Shown here piece by piece: positions 8,967-16,891 of a DNA stretch of 64,000 bases (positions within the stretch are counted from its first letter, which is position 1; every line of letters begins with the position of its first letter). This DNA is from Pseudomonas sp. SID14000. GTDB taxonomy: Bacteria; Pseudomonadota; Gammaproteobacteria; Pseudomonadales; Pseudomonadaceae. The notes beneath the pieces are model-generated. The model saw only the letters and a list, made by a program, of their open reading frames with translations, was not told where the DNA came from and ran no database searches. The stretch spans positions 186,001 through 250,000 of the forward strand of contig NZ_NFZQ01000009.1 of the NCBI RefSeq assembly GCF_002165135.1, in the 5' to 3' direction. A program made the position numbers and the translations under genes.

Positions 8967-9769
8967 AGCTGATACTGGCCGAACCTTTCAAGCGCCTGTG
9001 GGCCGGGCGTGATGCCTTCGACGCCGTGGAGGCGCTACAAGGCGAGGTCTATCGCGAGCTGGAAGGGCGCCGCACGCTGCGCACCGAAGTCGCTGGCGAG
9101 GGCTTCTTCGTCAAGATCCACCGTGGCATCGGCTGGGGCGAGATCTTCAAGAACCTGCTTACCGCCAAGCTTCCGGTGCTCGGCGCCGGCCAGGAGTGGC
9201 AGGCCATCCAGCGCTTGCACCAGGTTGGCGTGCCGACCATGACTGCCGTCGCCTATGGCGAGCGTGGCAGCAACCCGGCCGCGCAGCATTCGTTCATCAT
9301 CACCGAAGAACTGGCGCCAACCATTAGCCTGGAAGATTTCAGCATCGACTGGGTCAGGCAGCCGCCCGAGCCGCGCCTGAAGCGCGCGCTGATCGCCGAA
9401 GTGGCGAAGATGACCGGCGGCATGCACCGCGCCGGGGTCAACCACCGCGACTGCTACATCTGCCACTTCCTGCTACATACCGACCGCCCGGTGACGGCGG
9501 AAGACTTCAAACTGTCGGTAATCGACCTGCACCGCGCGCAGACCCGAGCGAAAATCAGCCGCCGCTGGCGCAACAAGGACCTGGCCGCGCTGTACTTCTC
9601 GGCGCTGGACATCGGCCTGACCCAACGCGACAAGCTGCGCTTCCTGCGCGGCTACTTCCAGCGCCCGCTGCGGCAGATCCTGAAGGATGAAGCCGCGCTA
9701 CTTGCCTGGCTGGAGCGCAAGGCGCAGAAACTCTACGATCGCAAGCAACGCTATGGGGATGCACTCTGA
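8963..9769 (+). CDS. waaP: LPS core heptose(I) kinase
   Basis: WaaP phosphorylates heptose I of the inner core, a step essential in P. aeruginosa. The 268-residue protein has the kinase fold: a VKIHRGIG segment with a candidate ATP-site lysine near residue 50, the catalytic loop HRDCYICHFLL near residue 162, and VIDLHRAQ as the metal-binding DFG-equivalent. Length matches WaaP/RfaP. The start overlaps the waaG stop (GCATGA), and its own stop overlaps the next gene (TGATGG). Confidence 0.95.
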   Translation: MKLILAEPFKRLWAGRDAFDAVEALQGEVYRELEGRRTLRTEVAGEGFFVKIHRGIGWGEIFKNLLTAKLPVLGAGQEWQAIQRLHQVGVPTMTAVAYGERGSNPAAQHSFIITEELAPTISLEDFSIDWVRQPPEPRLKRALIAEVAKMTGGMHRAGVNHRDCYICHFLLHTDRPVTAEDFKLSVIDLHRAQTRAKISRRWRNKDLAALYFSALDIGLTQRDKLRFLRGYFQRPLRQILKDEAALLAWLERKAQKLYDRKQRYGDAL

Positions 9770-10503
9770 TGGCGGGGTGGACACTGGCGCCGGGCTACGA
9801 ACACCTGGCGGCGGACTTCGGCAGCCTTGATGCGGTATTTGCCCTGCAAGGCGAGCGCCTGACCCGCGACCCGCTCAGCGAGGTGGTGCGTATCACGCGT
9901 GACGGGGTCAATTACTACGTCAAGCGCTATACCGGGGCCGGCAAGCACATGCGCCGCTACCTGGGGCGGCCGCGAATCAAGGCCGAATGGCAGAATCTCA
10001 AGCAGTTCGACAAGTGGGGCATCCCCACTGCCGAGGTGGTTGCCTGGGGCCTGGAGCGCAATGGCCTGGCCTTTGGCCGAGGCGCGATGATCACCCGCGA
10101 ATTGCCGCGCACCGAAGACCTGTCGGCGCTGGCCGAGCGTAACGATGCACGCCTGGCCGACCGTGCCTGGGTCGGGCATGTCAGCAGCCAGCTGGCGCGC
10201 CACACCCGGGTCATGCACCAGCACCACTTCGCCCATAACGACTTGAAGTGGCGCAACCTGCTGGTCGACGACCAGGGCACGCTATTTTTCATCGACTGCC
10301 CCACCGGCGATTTCTGGCGCGGTTTCATGTGGCGTCACCGGATGATCAAGGACTTGGCGTGCCTGGACAAAGTGGCCAAATACCATCTGTCGGCAACCCA
10401 GCGCCTGCGTTTCTACCTGCAATACCGTGGCCGCGACCGGCTGAATGTGCGTGACAAGAAGCGCATTCGCCAGGTGGTGGGCTTTTTCGAGGGAAGGGAA
10501 TGA
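9769..10503 (+). CDS. Lipopolysaccharide kinase InaA-family protein
   Basis: This 244-residue kinase-fold protein follows waaP in the core operon and matches the position of P. aeruginosa PA5008. It has YYVKRYTGAG (candidate ATP lysine) near residue 46, the catalytic loop HFAHNDLKWRNLLV near residue 155, and LFFIDCPTG as the DFG-equivalent. The key Asp, Asn and Asp are all present, so an active small-molecule or sugar kinase is plausible. The substrate is not known from sequence; further core heptose phosphorylation is the natural inference from context. It overlaps both neighbours by 1-4 bases. Confidence 0.85.
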   Translation: MAGWTLAPGYEHLAADFGSLDAVFALQGERLTRDPLSEVVRITRDGVNYYVKRYTGAGKHMRRYLGRPRIKAEWQNLKQFDKWGIPTAEVVAWGLERNGLAFGRGAMITRELPRTEDLSALAERNDARLADRAWVGHVSSQLARHTRVMHQHHFAHNDLKWRNLLVDDQGTLFFIDCPTGDFWRGFMWRHRMIKDLACLDKVAKYHLSATQRLRFYLQYRGRDRLNVRDKKRIRQVVGFFEGRE

Positions 10504-11252
10504 CCGATTACCTGGCCAGCGCGGACCTCGCGCTGCTCAAACGCCATGGCCTGGACGACTTCGAGGCGCTTTGGGCACTGCAACTGGATGCCGTGGACGA
10601 ACCGAACACCGGCCGCGGTGGCTGGAGCAGCGTGTTCCGCCTGGAGCTCGAAGGCAAGGGCTACTACCTCAAGCGCCAGAGCGACTATCTGACCCGTACC
10701 CTGCACCGGCCGTTCGGCGAGCCTACCTTCGCCCGCGAATTCCGCAACATCAGCCGTTACCAGAAGCTGCACATTCCAGCCTTGCAGGCGGTGTTCTATG
10801 GCGAACGCAAGCAAGGCGGCACGCATCGGGCAATCCTGATGACCCGTGCCCTGGACGAATGGGCCGACCTCGACAGCCTGCTGGCACGGTGGCCACAACT
10901 GAGCGATGCTGAACGCAATGGCGTCCTGCAGGCCTGCGGCCAACTGGCGCGCACCCTGCACAGCGCCGGCCAGGTGCATGGCTGCTTCTACCCCAAGCAC
11001 ATCTTTTTGCGCCAGCGCCGCGAAGGCTGGGACGCGCAACTGATCGACCTGGAGAAGACCCGCCCCCTGCTGTTCGGCATGCGTGACCGACTCAAGGACC
11101 TGGAGCCGCTGCTGCGTCGCGCCCCGGTCTGGAGCGAGCGTGATGTACGTACCTTGCTGGCCAGCTACCTGGCGCAGCCTGCCGATGGCACGCTGGTCGA
11201 TACCTGGCTGCAACGCCTGACGCAACGCCGTCGTGAAAAAGAGGCCCGCTGA
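10500..11252 (+). CDS. InaA-family kinase-like protein with atypical catalytic loop
   Basis: This 250-residue protein belongs to the same InaA/WaaP-like group (position of PA5007). It keeps YYLKRQSDYL as the ATP-lysine strand and LIDLEKTRPLLF as the metal-binding strand. Where a kinase should show HxD it reads QVHGCFYPKHIFL, with Cys instead of the catalytic Asp. It may be a pseudokinase or use another residue. It is preceded by GAGGGAAGGGA, overlaps the previous gene by four bases and the next by one (TGATG). Confidence 0.82.
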   Translation: MTDYLASADLALLKRHGLDDFEALWALQLDAVDEPNTGRGGWSSVFRLELEGKGYYLKRQSDYLTRTLHRPFGEPTFAREFRNISRYQKLHIPALQAVFYGERKQGGTHRAILMTRALDEWADLDSLLARWPQLSDAERNGVLQACGQLARTLHSAGQVHGCFYPKHIFLRQRREGWDAQLIDLEKTRPLLFGMRDRLKDLEPLLRRAPVWSERDVRTLLASYLAQPADGTLVDTWLQRLTQRRREKEAR

Positions 11253-12694
11253 TGCGTTTGTCTGAATTGAAAGAGGCCGGGCGCAGCCCCTCGTTGCCCC
11301 TGAGCATCACCCTGGCCGATGCCGCTGGCACGGCTGACCTGCAATTGCTCAGCCTGCTGCGGGTGCTGCCGGGCCAGCGCTATGTGGGCGCCGGTGTGTG
11401 GCGTGGTACCCCAGTACTCGCCAAGCTGCTGGTCGGTGGTAACGCCGCCCGGCATTTCCAGCGCGAACTGCAAGGCGTGAAGCTGCTGGCCGAGCAGGGC
11501 CTGACCACGCCGAAGTTGCTGGCCGATGGCCTCAAGGAAGGCGAGGGCGGCTGGCTATTGTTCGAGTTTCTCGACGGCGCCGAAAGCCTGGCCGATGCCT
11601 GGGCGGCAGTGGAAAGCCTGCCAGTGCTGGCCGACGAGCAGCACCTGGTGCTGGGCGAGGCGCTCACTGCTGTGGCGCACATGCATGCTCAGGGCCTGTG
11701 GCAGGAAGACCTGCACCTGGACAACCTGCTGCGCCACGGCGGCAAGCTGTACCTGATCGACGGTGCCGGCATCAAGGCCGAAACGCCCGGCCAGCAGTTG
11801 TCGCGCCCGCGTGTGCTGGAAAACCTGGGGGTGTTCTTCGCCCAGCTACCCAAGCGCCTGGAGCCTTTCATCGAAGAGTTGCTGGTGCATTACTTGTTGG
11901 CCAACGCCGAACATGCGCTGCCGCTGGAAGCCTTGCAGAAGCAGGTGGACAAGGTGCGCAGCTGGCGCCAGAAGGACTACCTGGAAAAGGCCGGTCGCGA
12001 GTGCAGCCTGTTCAGCGTCGAGCGTGGCCTTTCGGGCTTGCGGGCTATCCGCCGCAACGAGGTCGAAGCCATGCTGCCGGTGCTGGAGCAGGCCGACGCG
12101 TTGATCGACCAGGGCCACCTGTACAAGACTGGTGGCGCCGCCAGCGTGGCGCGCATCGAGGTTGGCGGCCGTACGCTGGTGCTCAAACGCTACAACATCA
12201 AGAACACCGCGCACTGGTTCAAGCGCTTCTGGCGCCCGAGCCGGGCCTGGCATTCCTGGATCGAAGGCCACCGCCTGGAATTCCTCGACATCGCCACGCC
12301 GCGCCCACTCGCGGTGCTGGAGCAACGAGTGATGGGGCTGCGAAGCCGTGCCTACCTGGTCACCGAGTATATCGATGGCCCGGACCTGGCCGAATGCTTC
12401 GCGCCCTACGTGGATAACGGCGATGCGCCCGAGGAGCAGGTGGATGCCCTGGTGCATGTGATGCAGCAGCTGATTCGCGAGCGTATCAGCCACGGCGACT
12501 TCAAGGGCCACAACCTGTTTTGGCACAACGGCCAGTGGTCGCTGATCGACCTCGACGCCATGTGCCAGCACGCCACCCAGCTCAGCTTTGCCCCGGCCTA
12601 CGCCCGTGATCGGGCTCGGCTGCTGCGCAATTGGCCGAGTGGCAGTGCCTTGCATCAACGGTTGGACCGGCTGTTGCCCAAGCTGGCCGAGTAA
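11252..12694 (+). CDS. Tandem kinase-fold protein of the LPS core operon
   Basis: This 480-residue protein (position of PA5006) has two kinase-like halves. The first carries LWQEDLHLDNLL (near residue 150) and KLYLIDGAGIK. The second carries ISHGDFKGHNLFWH (near residue 412) and WSLIDLDAM. Both halves retain Asp and Asn of the catalytic loop and the later metal-binding Asp. It is the last gene of the seven-gene waa operon. In P. aeruginosa a carbamoyltransferase gene follows; here the run ends, and the 3' end overlaps a convergent toxin-like gene by 40 bases. Confidence 0.82.
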   Translation: MRLSELKEAGRSPSLPLSITLADAAGTADLQLLSLLRVLPGQRYVGAGVWRGTPVLAKLLVGGNAARHFQRELQGVKLLAEQGLTTPKLLADGLKEGEGGWLLFEFLDGAESLADAWAAVESLPVLADEQHLVLGEALTAVAHMHAQGLWQEDLHLDNLLRHGGKLYLIDGAGIKAETPGQQLSRPRVLENLGVFFAQLPKRLEPFIEELLVHYLLANAEHALPLEALQKQVDKVRSWRQKDYLEKAGRECSLFSVERGLSGLRAIRRNEVEAMLPVLEQADALIDQGHLYKTGGAASVARIEVGGRTLVLKRYNIKNTAHWFKRFWRPSRAWHSWIEGHRLEFLDIATPRPLAVLEQRVMGLRSRAYLVTEYIDGPDLAECFAPYVDNGDAPEEQVDALVHVMQQLIRERISHGDFKGHNLFWHNGQWSLIDLDAMCQHATQLSFAPAYARDRARLLRNWPSGSALHQRLDRLLPKLAE

Positions 12695-15474
12695 ACCGCC
12701 GGCAGTGCCAGCCAGTCGCTGCTGCGGCCTGGCTGGCGCACACGAATGCGCCATTGGCCACCCTGTTGACGCAGTACTGCCCAGGCGTGGACTGCGCCCA
12801 GTGCCTTCTCGGGCAGCTGCAAATGGTAGTGCCCGGCAAGCAGGTGCCGACGAACCGGCAACTGATGGTTCCCCAACTGCAGATAGAGTTGCCCCCCGGC
12901 GTCGCGCAGGTCGGCTTCCCCTGCCACCGGTTCGCCTTCTAATGGTGGTTGCAGGCGTACCTCTTCCAACAGCTGGGCTACGTCAGGCAACCCGTCATGC
13001 CATAGCACGATGGAATCGACCACCCAATTGCCATTACGCAGCCGTTTGATCGGCAACTGTACGTAGGCATCCGGCTGCCTGGGGTCGAGCACGCGCCAGC
13101 GATGGCCGTCGAAATGGACGTTGTACAATCGCCCATGGCTGTCTTTCACGAAGTATCGGTCCGGGCCTGGCGTGGTATTGACCTGTTCGTAGACTTCCTC
13201 GCCATGAACCCCATCGATCCGGTAGCGTAGTTTGCTCACGTCCACGGCCGCTTCGTGGGTTGTCGGCAGGGGCCGCGGAGGTTGAGGTGGCAGGCCGCGC
13301 ATCGCCCTGCGCATGAGGGGCGAGCTAGCGAAACTGGTCAGCCCATCGGTAGCATGGCTGAAGGCAGCTATGGCGTGATGAAGCATCGCCTCGTGGTCTT
13401 GCTTGTTCATCGCCTCGAAACCGTCCCAGACCGAGATCGACATTCGCCCGAAGGCCAAGGACGAGAGCGCCGGAGCTGGCAGCACCAGGCTGACCATGTC
13501 GAGGGTCAGGTGCAGCGTTGCCAGCCCGATCTCGCCAAGCAGTTCGCGGTGGCTGCGACTGTTGGCATCGGCTTCGGCGATCATGGCCTGGACTTGCGCC
13601 CGGTAAAGGGCTTCGAACAGGTTCCCTTCGATCTTTGGCCATTGCACGTGCGGCCCCAGGCGCCCCTTGCGTATCAACCGGTCAAGCCGCATGCCATCGG
13701 CCAATGGTGCCCGCTGGACCAGGTAACGGCGCAGAGCGGGCGTGCGGCGTAACATTTTCAGCAGGGCGCGGGTGTTCGGGTATTCACGCCAGGCGCGCCG
13801 GTCGGGAGCGTCTGGTGTGTACAACACAAGAGGTTGAATAGCCTCATTCTGGGCTTTGATCAGCAGTACCCCTTGCAGCGTATGCCCGTCCGCGTTCAAT
13901 TGATGAACCATGACGCGTTGCTCGTCGATGGCGGGTCGCCAGCGGTTGTCGGGGTGGTTGATAACTGCCTTGATCCATCGATAACCACGTTCTTGGGTAC
14001 CCTCGAGTAAATGCCTGGCGTAACGGGCCTTGGCCGCTTCAGCGTGCATGCGTGTGCGGGTGATGTTGCCGTGGGCCTGCATGCGCCAACGCGCAGCGGA
14101 GGATTCAAGCAGGTGAGTGCGCAGAAAGCTGATGTAGCCACTGCCGGCGTCGAGTTTGCGTACAAGGCGCTTCGCCCCCTCTGGGGATAGCGAGTCGAGT
14201 GGGCTGCCATCCTCGTGGTGGACTCGAGCAGTCAGCCAGTAGTCGAGGTCGAACCAGGCGATATTGAGCAACGCCAGTTCGTCGAGGCGGTAGGTGATGG
14301 GGACCATTTCGACGGTATCACCCACATGTCGACGATTGACAACCGCAACATACCCGGACGGTGCCAGTGGGTTGACCAGCGGGCCTTTGCGGCGTGCCAG
14401 GGTGACGGATACGCAGATCTTCTCGGCGGGCAACTCGATGGCGAACTCACGGCGTAGCGCTTCGCCCAGGCGTTCACGTACCCATGCCAGCAGGTGGTGG
14501 CGAGTACCGAATTGCTCCAGGGTGAGCAAGCCGGGTGCAGCTGCCTGGGCGACGGCCCCAGCCAGTTCCTGGATCGTTTGCATGATATGGGTCAGGCTTT
14601 GCGTGGAACTCTGGCGCAGCCAGGCCGGCAGGTGTTTTTCCAGCAGGAGCGCATAACGGGTGGACAACGCATGTTTGCTGCCCATGAGTTCGATCAATGA
14701 CTGCTCCTTGGCCAGCGAAGCGTTAAGCGCATGCAGATCGGGGGCCTGGCCCAGCGCCCAGGCGGCGTGCCAGGCGATTGTGAGCCGTTGATGCTGTGCG
14801 TCGATCACGTCAGTGACCTGCTGTTCTACCAGGTCGCCGGTAAACCACTCATAGCGCAGCCGGTCGGCACACCTCACCAACTGCTGATCCTGGATACGGG
14901 GTAGCAACTGCAGCAGTGGCCGGCTTTGCAGAGGGTCGTCCAGGCGCTCGCACAGTTCGGTATGCAGTTCTGTCAGATTGGCGAACCCTTCGACTCCATG
15001 AGAAACACTGCACAGCAGTGCTATGCCGGTAGCTGTTTCGGGCTCGGCATCTGCTCCTTGCGGCCCGTCGGCCAACAGCACCAGCGTGCCGGGTAACGCC
15101 AGCCGGCCGTGAGGACTCAGCCTGCTGAAGACTGGCCGGTAGATCTGGGCGCGGTGGGTGTCGGGCAGATGGTGGCGCTGCCAGGGTAGTGGCAGCTCCA
15201 GGGACGTGCGCAGCAGGCTGATGTGGCCGTAGTCCAGAGTCTGGTCGGCAAGCCGCAGTTCCAGTTCGGCCAGAAGTTGTTCGTGACGCAGCTCGCGCAG
15301 TTGTCGCAGGCGGCTGTGGCCTGCTTCGACGGGGTTGTGCCAGAACGCTGCCAGGTCGCCAAAAAAACGCTGACGAACTGCGGCAGGCTGCGCTCCGTCG
15401 GCCAGTTCGGGTTTGCTTTGCTGCAGGGTGATGATTTGTTCATCGAGGGCTTCCAGACGCTGCAAAGGGGTCAT
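12655..15474 (-). CDS. DUF6543 / dermonecrotic-toxin-like protein lacking a recognisable effector domain
   Basis: This 939-residue protein resembles the large Pseudomonas proteins annotated as dermonecrotic toxin domain or DUF6543. The hallmark segment LVLYTPDAPDRRAWREYPN is present mid-protein. So is the following helical region and a C-terminal YFVKDSHGRLYNVHFDGHRW repeat-like strand segment. Many relatives continue into leucine-rich repeats and a NEL ubiquitin-ligase domain; I see neither here. The start at 15474 was chosen because AAGGAG lies seven bases upstream; an earlier in-frame ATG at 15507 lacks one. No signal peptide is seen. The gene interrupts the expected LPS neighbourhood, which suggests an accessory insertion. 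Confidence 0.7.
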   Translation of the reverse strand: MTPLQRLEALDEQIITLQQSKPELADGAQPAAVRQRFFGDLAAFWHNPVEAGHSRLRQLRELRHEQLLAELELRLADQTLDYGHISLLRTSLELPLPWQRHHLPDTHRAQIYRPVFSRLSPHGRLALPGTLVLLADGPQGADAEPETATGIALLCSVSHGVEGFANLTELHTELCERLDDPLQSRPLLQLLPRIQDQQLVRCADRLRYEWFTGDLVEQQVTDVIDAQHQRLTIAWHAAWALGQAPDLHALNASLAKEQSLIELMGSKHALSTRYALLLEKHLPAWLRQSSTQSLTHIMQTIQELAGAVAQAAAPGLLTLEQFGTRHHLLAWVRERLGEALRREFAIELPAEKICVSVTLARRKGPLVNPLAPSGYVAVVNRRHVGDTVEMVPITYRLDELALLNIAWFDLDYWLTARVHHEDGSPLDSLSPEGAKRLVRKLDAGSGYISFLRTHLLESSAARWRMQAHGNITRTRMHAEAAKARYARHLLEGTQERGYRWIKAVINHPDNRWRPAIDEQRVMVHQLNADGHTLQGVLLIKAQNEAIQPLVLYTPDAPDRRAWREYPNTRALLKMLRRTPALRRYLVQRAPLADGMRLDRLIRKGRLGPHVQWPKIEGNLFEALYRAQVQAMIAEADANSRSHRELLGEIGLATLHLTLDMVSLVLPAPALSSLAFGRMSISVWDGFEAMNKQDHEAMLHHAIAAFSHATDGLTSFASSPLMRRAMRGLPPQPPRPLPTTHEAAVDVSKLRYRIDGVHGEEVYEQVNTTPGPDRYFVKDSHGRLYNVHFDGHRWRVLDPRQPDAYVQLPIKRLRNGNWVVDSIVLWHDGLPDVAQLLEEVRLQPPLEGEPVAGEADLRDAGGQLYLQLGNHQLPVRRHLLAGHYHLQLPEKALGAVHAWAVLRQQGGQWRIRVRQPGRSSDWLALPAVYSASLGNSRSNR

Positions 15475-15540
15475 GGTGTGGCTCCTTGGGAAATGGCAGC
15501 CAACCATGTAACGGCCACCCCGCGCGCGGGTGCTAACCCG

Positions 15541-15726
15541 CTACTGCCGCGGGCGTCGGTAGAGCCCTTGCAGGCCAAGCACAGCGGATAACCCGAGGCC
15601 GAGCCAGGCGAGGCTGTCCCACATCCCGTCCCCCAGCAGTGCAGCGAATAACCCTGTGGAAGTGAGCAGGGCGATAATCAGCGGCCAGGCGAAGATACGC
15701 CGGGCCGGCTGCGACCTGTGGCTCAT
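15541..15726 (-). CDS. Small two-helix membrane protein coupled to the PepSY gene
   Basis: This 61-residue protein has two hydrophobic stretches (about residues 12-30 and 33-50) and a basic C-terminus ending RRPRQ. Its ATG overlaps the stop of the PepSY gene by four bases, so translation is probably coupled. Small membrane proteins of this kind commonly follow PepSY genes in iron-uptake clusters. The function is unknown. Confidence 0.7.
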   Translation of the reverse strand: MSHRSQPARRIFAWPLIIALLTSTGLFAALLGDGMWDSLAWLGLGLSAVLGLQGLYRRPRQ

Positions 15727-16835
15727 AGCCGGGGCTCCCGCTTTGTGCGTTGTTTGCCTAACCACAGGTACAAGCCGCTGCCGAGCACGATGATGGTCAT
15801 CACATCGAGTATCGCCCACAGGATCTGCATCGGCCGGCCGCCGTAGTCACCGAAGTGCAGCGGTTGTGACAGGCCCATGGCGTCCATGTACCAGGGGCGT
15901 TCGCCGACGGCGGTCACCGTCAGCGTTCGCGCATCGATCAGCACGGGCGTTAACAGGTGCGAGGTCAGGTGCGTGGCGCCCTTCATGAACACCGCATAGT
16001 GATGCTCGCTGGAAAAGCGTGTACCGGGGAAGGCGATGAAATCCGGGCGCATGCCGGGGGCGGCCTGTTCGGCAATGGTCAGCAGGCGGGTGGCCGGGGC
16101 ACGCTCGGTGAGCGGTGGGGCGTCACGGTATGGGGCAACCATGGCGGCCAGGCTGTCGTTGCGCCAGGCCGCGATGACCAGGTCGGACAGCGCGCTGATG
16201 ACGCCGGTCACCCCCACCGTCAATGCCCAGGCCAAGGTGACCACGCTGATCAGGTTGTGCAGGTCGAGCCAGCGCAGGCGACGAGATTTGTCGTGGCGAA
16301 CCGTGCCGAAGTCCAGGCGGCGCATGAATGGCGCATAGAGCACGGTGCCGGAGACGATCGCGACGATGAACAGAACGCCCATGAATGCGAGCAGCAGCTT
16401 GCCGGGCAGGCCGGCGAACATGTCCACGTGCAGGCGCAGCATGAGCATCATGAAACCGCCATTGGCTGCAGGCATCGCCACGGCTTCGCCGGTGCGGGCG
16501 TCGAGCATGAATGTATGCGACGAGTTGGGCTCGGTACCGGCGGTGGCAGCGGTAATGGCCACGACACCGTCGGGTTCGTCCTCGTCGTAGCCGAAGTACT
16601 GCATGACCTCCCCGGTGCGGTGCTGTTCGGCCTTGATCACCAACTGCTGCAGGTCCAGGTGTGGGGTATCGGTCGGCATTTCGCGCAGTTCGGGTGCGTC
16701 CCCGAGCAGGTGTTCGAGTTCGTGCTGGAAGATCAGAGGCAGGCCGGTGAGTGCCAGCAACAGCATGAACAGGGTGCAGGCAAGGCTGCTCCAGGTGTGG
16801 ATTACCGACCAGCGGCGGATGGTTGGGCTTTTCAT
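15723..16835 (-). CDS. PepSY-associated TM helix protein (putative iron-uptake reductase-like, PiuB/FoxB type)
   Basis: This 370-residue inner-membrane protein starts MKSPTIRRWSVIHTWSSLAC, the typical N-terminus of PepSY_TM proteins with the conserved histidine in the first helix. Other helices lie near residues 145-165, 200-220 and 340-360, with large periplasmic loops between. Such proteins sit next to siderophore receptors and are thought to reduce or release iron from the siderophore. The in-frame GTG just before the ATG was not used. It lies downstream of the TonB receptor and overlaps the next small gene by four bases. Confidence 0.85.
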   Translation of the reverse strand: MKSPTIRRWSVIHTWSSLACTLFMLLLALTGLPLIFQHELEHLLGDAPELREMPTDTPHLDLQQLVIKAEQHRTGEVMQYFGYDEDEPDGVVAITAATAGTEPNSSHTFMLDARTGEAVAMPAANGGFMMLMLRLHVDMFAGLPGKLLLAFMGVLFIVAIVSGTVLYAPFMRRLDFGTVRHDKSRRLRWLDLHNLISVVTLAWALTVGVTGVISALSDLVIAAWRNDSLAAMVAPYRDAPPLTERAPATRLLTIAEQAAPGMRPDFIAFPGTRFSSEHHYAVFMKGATHLTSHLLTPVLIDARTLTVTAVGERPWYMDAMGLSQPLHFGDYGGRPMQILWAILDVMTIIVLGSGLYLWLGKQRTKREPRL

Positions 16836-16865
16836 CACGTTACCGATTTTTGCCTGATGCGTGCT

Positions 16866-16884
16866 GGGGCCGCAAAGCGGCCCC
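16866..16884. terminator. GC hairpin after the TonB receptor gene (REP-derived)
   Basis: GGGGCCGC-AAA-GCGGCCCC is a perfect 8-bp stem, like the outer hairpin of the local REP units, with no T tract. It lies between the receptor stop (16892) and the PepSY start (16835). It may attenuate rather than end transcription. Confidence 0.4.
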
Positions 16885-16891
16885 GGCTCAC

